The position numbers and the translations under genes are program-made. DNA of 46,420 nucleotides from positions 1-46,420 of the forward strand of contig JAAYWN010000084.1 of NCBI GenBank assembly GCA_012516665.1, written 5' to 3'. Below, in pieces: positions 42,899 through 46,420 of the stretch. Each line of letters starts with the position of its first letter. Within the stretch, counting starts at the first letter, position 1. The notes beneath the pieces are model-generated. The model was given only the letters and a program-made list of their open reading frames with translations. It was not told the origin of the DNA and did not search any database. This stretch comes from Erysipelotrichaceae bacterium (GTDB lineage: Bacteria; Bacillota_I; Bacilli_A; Erysipelotrichales; Erysipelotrichaceae).

Positions 42899-43882
42899 AT
42901 GGAAGAAAGACTGAAAGAAATCCTATTGGCTGCTTTAAAGTATCATGTTACAGATATTCATTTTTCACTGGATACTGTTCAGCAGAAGGTGACCGTTGAG
43001 ATGCGGATCAATGATACGATCAGACGGCTGAAGCAGAAGCAGGATGATGCTGCATTATTCCGTTATTTGATGTATCGGGCAAATATGGATGTATCAAATG
43101 CTTTTCTGCCGCAGACCGGCAGATTTGATATAACGATTGCCAAGATGCATCTTTCCCTGAGGTTTGCGGTAGTGAACAGCTATCATATTGCCAGCGGTGT
43201 GCTTCGTATCCTGAATAATCATCCGTTTCTAACGATTGAAGAACTGACAGAACAGAAAGATGCTGTGACATGGCTGAAGAGCATTACGCTGCATAAGAGC
43301 GGATTGTTTCTTTTGTCCGGACCGACCTCATCCGGCAAGACGACATCTTTATATACGATTCTGAATCAGGCAGAGAATAAAAAAATTTTTACTTTGGAAG
43401 ATCCGATTGAAATACAGAATGATCATATGATCCAGCTGCAGATCAATGAAAGCCAGCATCTGTCATATGGCGAAGGAATCAAACAGCTGATGCGGCATGA
43501 TCCGGATATTCTGATGATCGGTGAGATCCGTGATGAAGAGGCAGCTCAGATGGCTGTGCGCTGTGCATTGACCGGTCATCTGGTGCTCAGCAGTATTCAC
43601 AGTGCGGACTGTGCCAGTGCCATCGTAAGAATGCGAGATCTTGGCGTGAAAGAGTATGAACTGAAAGATACACTGTATGGTATTTCCAATCAAAGACTGT
43701 ATGAAGCGGAAGATGGGAAGCGTATCGGTGTATATGAGATCATGGATCATAAGGAGGTGGGGTATTATCTGGAACATCGAAGAACAAGCAGCGGATTCCG
43801 AAATCTCAGGAGCAGGATCCAAGAAAGCATTGACCAAGGAACGATTCCGCGTGAACTGGGCGAAGAAGACATGCTTAACTGA
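42899..43882 (+). CDS. comGA: Competence pilus assembly ATPase ComGA
   Basis: Type II/IV secretion-type ATPase that powers assembly of the DNA-uptake pseudopilus at the inner face of the membrane. The 327-aa product has Walker A GPTSSGKTTSLY near residues 140-151, the Asp box TLEDPIEI near 166-173, Walker B DILMIGEIRDEE near 201-212 and the His box LTGHLVLSSIHSADC near 223-237. It is somewhat shorter than Bacillus ComGA. It starts a seven-gene cluster; its end overlaps comGB by 32 bp. Confidence 0.96.
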   Translation: MEERLKEILLAALKYHVTDIHFSLDTVQQKVTVEMRINDTIRRLKQKQDDAALFRYLMYRANMDVSNAFLPQTGRFDITIAKMHLSLRFAVVNSYHIASGVLRILNNHPFLTIEELTEQKDAVTWLKSITLHKSGLFLLSGPTSSGKTTSLYTILNQAENKKIFTLEDPIEIQNDHMIQLQINESQHLSYGEGIKQLMRHDPDILMIGEIRDEEAAQMAVRCALTGHLVLSSIHSADCASAIVRMRDLGVKEYELKDTLYGISNQRLYEAEDGKRIGVYEIMDHKEVGYYLEHRRTSSGFRNLRSRIQESIDQGTIPRELGEEDMLN

Positions 43883-44846
43883 AAGTGATTTAAGTGCGGC
43901 GGCAGATCTGATGAAAAATGGTTTCAGTTTTCAGGATGCATTGTCCATTGCAGAGACAAAAGAAAACCGGCAGACCGTTCAGGCTATTCAGCTTGAACTA
44001 GCTCAGGGAAAAGAAGGAGAGAGCATCCTGCCGCAGTATCTGCCGAAACAGGCAGCCGGATATTTTGATGGCTTTGTTCAGTATATGTCAATGAAAGACA
44101 CATTTACGGCTGTTTTAGCTATATTGCACTCAGAAAAAAAGCAGAAAGAAGAACTTGTAAAGGGGATGCTATATCCATCTCTGCTGTTCATTGGTGTCAA
44201 TGCCGGAGTCCTGTTGTTCAATGCATTTGTATTTCCTGTCATGATGCAGATGATGAGCAGCTTTTCCTATCAGGATACATCTCTGCAGATCGTGCAGAAG
44301 GCCGTATCGTATACTGCAGACACGGTGCTGATCCTGCTGTTCATCAGTATCATTGTGATAATAGCTGCTCTGCAGAAAAAAAATATTGTAAGTACCTATC
44401 ATTGGATCCAGCAAAGAAAAGAAGATGCACTGCTTGTAAAATTTGCTTCTGCTGATTTTATCCGTTTTTATCTTGCCTGCATGAAAAGAGGTATTGCGAC
44501 AAAAGAAGCATTGACCATATTGAAGGATCTGAAGCAGAAGCCTTTAGTATCAGAAATTGCTTCTCAGCTTGATGCATCTCTGCAGGAAGGTATGGCATTT
44601 GCTGAAGCTGCCGAGAAGAGCACAGCAGAAAGTGCCTTAGTCAGGATCTTCCGTATTGCGGTATATGCTTCGAACTGTGAAGAATTGATGGAGGGATATA
44701 TGAATATGGTCAGTCGAAGAACGGAACATGAGATTGCGGTATATGCAAGAATCGTACAGATGTTTTCATACAGTGCCGTTGCTGCTGTCATTGTATCAGT
44801 CTATCAGGTGCTTCTGATGCCAATCCAGATGATGCAGACATTGTAG
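43851..44846 (+). CDS. comGB: Competence pilus platform protein ComGB
   Basis: Polytopic membrane protein of the GspF/PilC family, the assembly platform on which ComGA acts. GTG at 43851 is chosen because AAGGA at 43836-43840 is spaced 10 nt from it and the product then starts just before the first F domain (LTESDLSAAADLMKNGFSFQDAL); TTG at 43830 is an alternative, and longer frames run inside comGA. The 331-aa product has hydrophobic segments near 103-130, 152-178 and 308-326, between two GspF domains with the family features (LKRGIATKEAL-like MKRGIATKEAL). Confidence 0.92.
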   Translation: MNWAKKTCLTESDLSAAADLMKNGFSFQDALSIAETKENRQTVQAIQLELAQGKEGESILPQYLPKQAAGYFDGFVQYMSMKDTFTAVLAILHSEKKQKEELVKGMLYPSLLFIGVNAGVLLFNAFVFPVMMQMMSSFSYQDTSLQIVQKAVSYTADTVLILLFISIIVIIAALQKKNIVSTYHWIQQRKEDALLVKFASADFIRFYLACMKRGIATKEALTILKDLKQKPLVSEIASQLDASLQEGMAFAEAAEKSTAESALVRIFRIAVYASNCEELMEGYMNMVSRRTEHEIAVYARIVQMFSYSAVAAVIVSVYQVLLMPIQMMQTL

Positions 44847-44855
44847 GAGGAAAAA

Positions 44856-45161
44856 ATGAAAAGACAGAATCAAAAGGGATTTACACTTCTGGAAATGACG
44901 ATTGTGATCATTATTATTTCAGTGCTGTTCCTGCTCACCGTACCGAATATTCAGAAAACACTTACCATTGTCAATAATAAAGGATGCAAAGCAATTGAAA
45001 AGGTAGGAGATGCGGCTATTCTTCAGTACAAGATGGAATATGACGAATATCCAGGATCTGTTGCAGATCTGATCAATGCGGGCTTACTGACAGAAGAACA
45101 GGTAAAATGCGATGGATCAAAGAATTTGGTGATATCGGATGGACAGGCTTACATCGAATAA
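44856..45161 (+). CDS. comGC: Major competence pseudopilin ComGC
   Basis: Main subunit of the competence pseudopilus. The 101-aa prepilin has the class-3 signal QKGFTLLEM: cleavage after Gly8, Phe as residue +1 and Glu at +5, then a hydrophobic helix to about residue 30. Two cysteines, in NNKGCKAI and EQVKCDGS, match the disulfide-forming pair of Bacillus ComGC. AGGAGG at 44847-44852 gives strong translation, consistent with its being the major subunit. Confidence 0.95.
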   Translation: MKRQNQKGFTLLEMTIVIIIISVLFLLTVPNIQKTLTIVNNKGCKAIEKVGDAAILQYKMEYDEYPGSVADLINAGLLTEEQVKCDGSKNLVISDGQAYIE

Positions 45162-45447
45162 GGGATTTCTCCTTCTGGAACTATGCATGGCGATAATGAT
45201 CATTGCAATAATGACGCTTATTTTTCTGCCATGCTGTGAAATCAGAAATGCAGGATCTTATACTTTTGGCGATGCTTATCTTGAGACACAGAGCAGGGCA
45301 ATTGCAGAGCGTCAGACGGAAGAATTGACGAGAGAACCATACATTTCTTTCAATGAAAAGGGAAATGTATCACAGGCAATGACACTGCATCTTGGCAATA
45401 AAGAGATCGTGATCGAACTGGGAGGAGGCCGCCTTGTTTACAGATAA
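45139..45447 (+). CDS. comGD: Minor pseudopilin ComGD
   Basis: A 102-aa minor pseudopilin by signal and position. The prepilin motif is NKGFLLLEL (Gly9, then Phe +1 and Glu +5), followed by a hydrophobic helix (about 10-32). The soluble part is beta-strand-like and short. The ATG at 45139 lies inside comGC (23-bp overlap) and has only a weak binding site, so it is probably translated by coupling. Identity as ComGD rests on gene order. Confidence 0.85.
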   Translation: MDRLTSNKGFLLLELCMAIMIIAIMTLIFLPCCEIRNAGSYTFGDAYLETQSRAIAERQTEELTREPYISFNEKGNVSQAMTLHLGNKEIVIELGGGRLVYR

Positions 45448-45646
45448 ACGCGGTTTTCTTCTCAGCGATGCCTGTGTCAGTGTTCTGATCGTATCGGCAT
45501 GTGCTCTGTTCGTTTCTGCTGTTCTGACGGTTCATGCTAATACATATGAAAAACTGCGTGGAAAAGAAGATCGTATGGAAGAAAAGATGCAGATGGAAAT
45601 GGAAGGAGATATGAAATGCCAAGAATGCGAAGTGGATTTGCCATGA
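45434..45646 (+). CDS. comGE: Minor pseudopilin ComGE, Asp at +5
   Basis: A 70-aa pseudopilin-like protein starting at TTG 45434, with GGAGG at 45424-45428. The signal reads KRGFLLSDACV: the residue at +5 is Asp where nearly all pilins have Glu. The hydrophobic helix extends to about residue 33; the remainder is a short Glu/Met/Lys-rich helix ending in a CQECE motif. It is small even for this family. Placed as ComGE by order. It overlaps comGD by 14 bp and comGF by 31 bp. Confidence 0.75.
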   Translation: MFTDKRGFLLSDACVSVLIVSACALFVSAVLTVHANTYEKLRGKEDRMEEKMQMEMEGDMKCQECEVDLP

Positions 45647-46014
45647 TTGAGATCCTGATCACATTGATGGTCGTCACTGGTATGATACCGATCACAGTAT
45701 TATGCATCAAGCCATTTGAAAACTTATTGGGGTTCAATGAAGAAATTCAGGATCAGATTGTGCTGAGCCAGATGCGCCGCATTTTCCTGCTGAGCTATGA
45801 AATTAAATACAGTCCGGAACAGATCACATTTCTTTACCAGGAAAAGCGCAGAACTCTGAGCTGCATCAATGATCATTTAGTTCTATCGCCAGGTACACAG
45901 ATCTTCATCTCAAATATTGATACTGCATATTTTATCGAAAAAGAAAATTGCATTTATATTGTCTATGAAAGGCAGAAGAAACAGTATGAAAAGATCTTAT
46001 GCAAAGCATACTGA
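45616..46014 (+). CDS. comGF: Minor pseudopilin ComGF
   Basis: A 132-aa prepilin with signal RSGFAMIEI (Gly7, Phe +1, Glu +5), a hydrophobic helix to about residue 30 and a beta-rich C-terminal part like ComGF (RRTLSCINDHLVLSPGTQ). AAGGAG at 45603-45608 gives a good start. Overlaps comGE and comGG. Position sixth in the cluster supports the name. Confidence 0.85.
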   Translation: MPRMRSGFAMIEILITLMVVTGMIPITVLCIKPFENLLGFNEEIQDQIVLSQMRRIFLLSYEIKYSPEQITFLYQEKRRTLSCINDHLVLSPGTQIFISNIDTAYFIEKENCIYIVYERQKKQYEKILCKAY

Positions 46015-46348
46015 TGGATTTGTTTCGGTATATTTTCTGAGTTTTCTGCTTTATATCAGTACAGCTTGTGCAGCTGTTATCGAAAATGACTGTGACAGAA
46101 TGAGGACGATGATGAATCTGCAGGAAGATGAAGAATATTTTATACAGGAAAGAATGGAAATTGAAAAGCTGAAGTGTCAGCTTCAGTGCAGTGCAGAAAA
46201 GGAAGATGAGAATGAAAAAGAAACGGAACAGGAATATACAGATGGCACCGTATATCTCGAGATTGCCGGAGAGAAGAGCGAAGTGATCACGGTCTATTAT
46301 GATAGTGCAACACATCGGATCATTGACTATGAAAGTATCAGATATTGA
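45986..46348 (+). CDS. comGG: ComGG-like protein at the end of the comG cluster
   Basis: A 120-aa protein starting at ATG 45986. TDGFVSVYFLSFLLYISTACA is a pilin-like hydrophobic N-terminus without the +5 Glu, as in Bacillus ComGG and GspK-like minor pilins that sit at the pilus tip. An acidic middle follows, then a beta-rich end (TVYLEIAG, VITVYYDSATHRIIDYES) that resembles the end of Bacillus ComGG. Frames starting at 45917 lie within comGF and are less likely. Identity rests on order and overall shape. Confidence 0.7.
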   Translation: MKRSYAKHTDGFVSVYFLSFLLYISTACAAVIENDCDRMRTMMNLQEDEEYFIQERMEIEKLKCQLQCSAEKEDENEKETEQEYTDGTVYLEIAGEKSEVITVYYDSATHRIIDYESIRY

Positions 46349-46359
46349 TGAACAAACTA

Positions 46360-46368
46360 TGATATGAT
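46360..46368 (+). promoter_or_regulatory. Extended -10 promoter of the last gene
   Basis: TGA followed by TATGAT (46363-46368), 16 nt before an ATG. It overlaps an inverted repeat ATATGATT/AATCATAT (46362-46369 and 46379-46386). Confidence 0.35.
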
Positions 46369-46384
46369 TATTTGGGAAAATCAT

Positions 46385-46420
46385 ATGAAAAGGAACACGA
46401 AAAAATTACGTGCACCGCAG
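46385..46420 (+). CDS. Start of an unidentified gene, cut by the window end
   Basis: ATG at 46385 opens 12 codons (MKRNTKKLRAPQ) running out of the window, with a weak GGGAAA upstream. The basic N-terminus tells nothing about function. It follows comGG by 36 nt and has its own candidate -10. Confidence 0.4.
   Translation, partial: MKRNTKKLRAPQ

Noticed and set aside
1..46420. CRISPR arrays, insertion sequences, prophage, tRNA or rRNA genes
   Set aside because: None seen: there are no spaced direct repeats, no transposase or integrase motifs, and no cloverleaf or rRNA-like segments. Gene content and order are those of core chromosome.

Overview
The window is a chromosomal stretch of a low-GC Gram-positive bacterium (Bacillota). 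Strong AAGGAGG-type ribosome binding sites, a tyrosyl T-box, a CcpA-like regulator, a complete comG cluster and the gene order seen around murC-ytxGH-ccpA-tyrS, rpsT-lepA-hemW, recO-glyQS-dnaG-rpoD-trmK and ispH-cshB-nfo in Bacillus all say so. A two-iron superoxide reductase, the MEP isoprenoid pathway (ispG, ispH), no sporulation genes in view and a very long Lys-rich RpoD fit a gut anaerobe of the Erysipelotrichia type. That placement is inference. I see no prophage, insertion sequence, CRISPR array, tRNA or rRNA gene.

Layout. 1-2640: start of rpmB (minus), then ftsA-ftsZ. 2660-8600: a small Cys-motif protein, a CNNM/CorC-type transporter preceded by a small coupled ORF, rsmE-mtaB-murE and deoC. 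8613-20816: rpsU, phoH, an inverted Na/Pi cotransporter, then ybeY-dgkA-ASCH-cdd-era-recO, glyQS and dnaG-rpoD-trmK, chained by short overlaps. 20829-28862: rpsT (minus), fmt-lepA-hemW, a small membrane protein, rpsO, a GIY-YIG protein with a desulfoferrodoxin, and pnp. 28949-36268: trmB, a secreted protein of unknown role, an acidic disordered protein, murC, ytxG/ytxH-like genes, ccpA, T-box and tyrS. 36355-42822: a lipoprotein, an rsuA-family pseudouridine synthase overlapping convergent ispH, cshB-nfo, ispG (minus), rpmG and an MBL hydrolase. 42857-46348: the seven-gene comGA-GG cluster for the competence pilus. The window ends 12 codons into a further gene.

Most genes serve translation (S20, S21, S15, L28, L33, GlyRS, TyrRS, Fmt, LepA, Era, YbeY and rRNA/tRNA modification enzymes), replication and transcription (DnaG, RpoD, RecO), cell wall and division (MurC, MurE, FtsA, FtsZ, DgkA), isoprenoid synthesis and DNA uptake.

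The points most worth attention are: an RpoD carrying about 210 residues of histone-H1-like Lys/Ala-rich tail plus an acidic stretch; an FtsA whose two phosphate-binding motifs are both unrecognisable; one promoter design (TTGCAA, 17-nt spacer, extended -10) shared by four ribosomal protein genes; a desulfoferrodoxin lacking the usual Glu-Lys pair, lying between rpsO and pnp; and terminators so tight that the stop codon often sits in the hairpin loop or stem.
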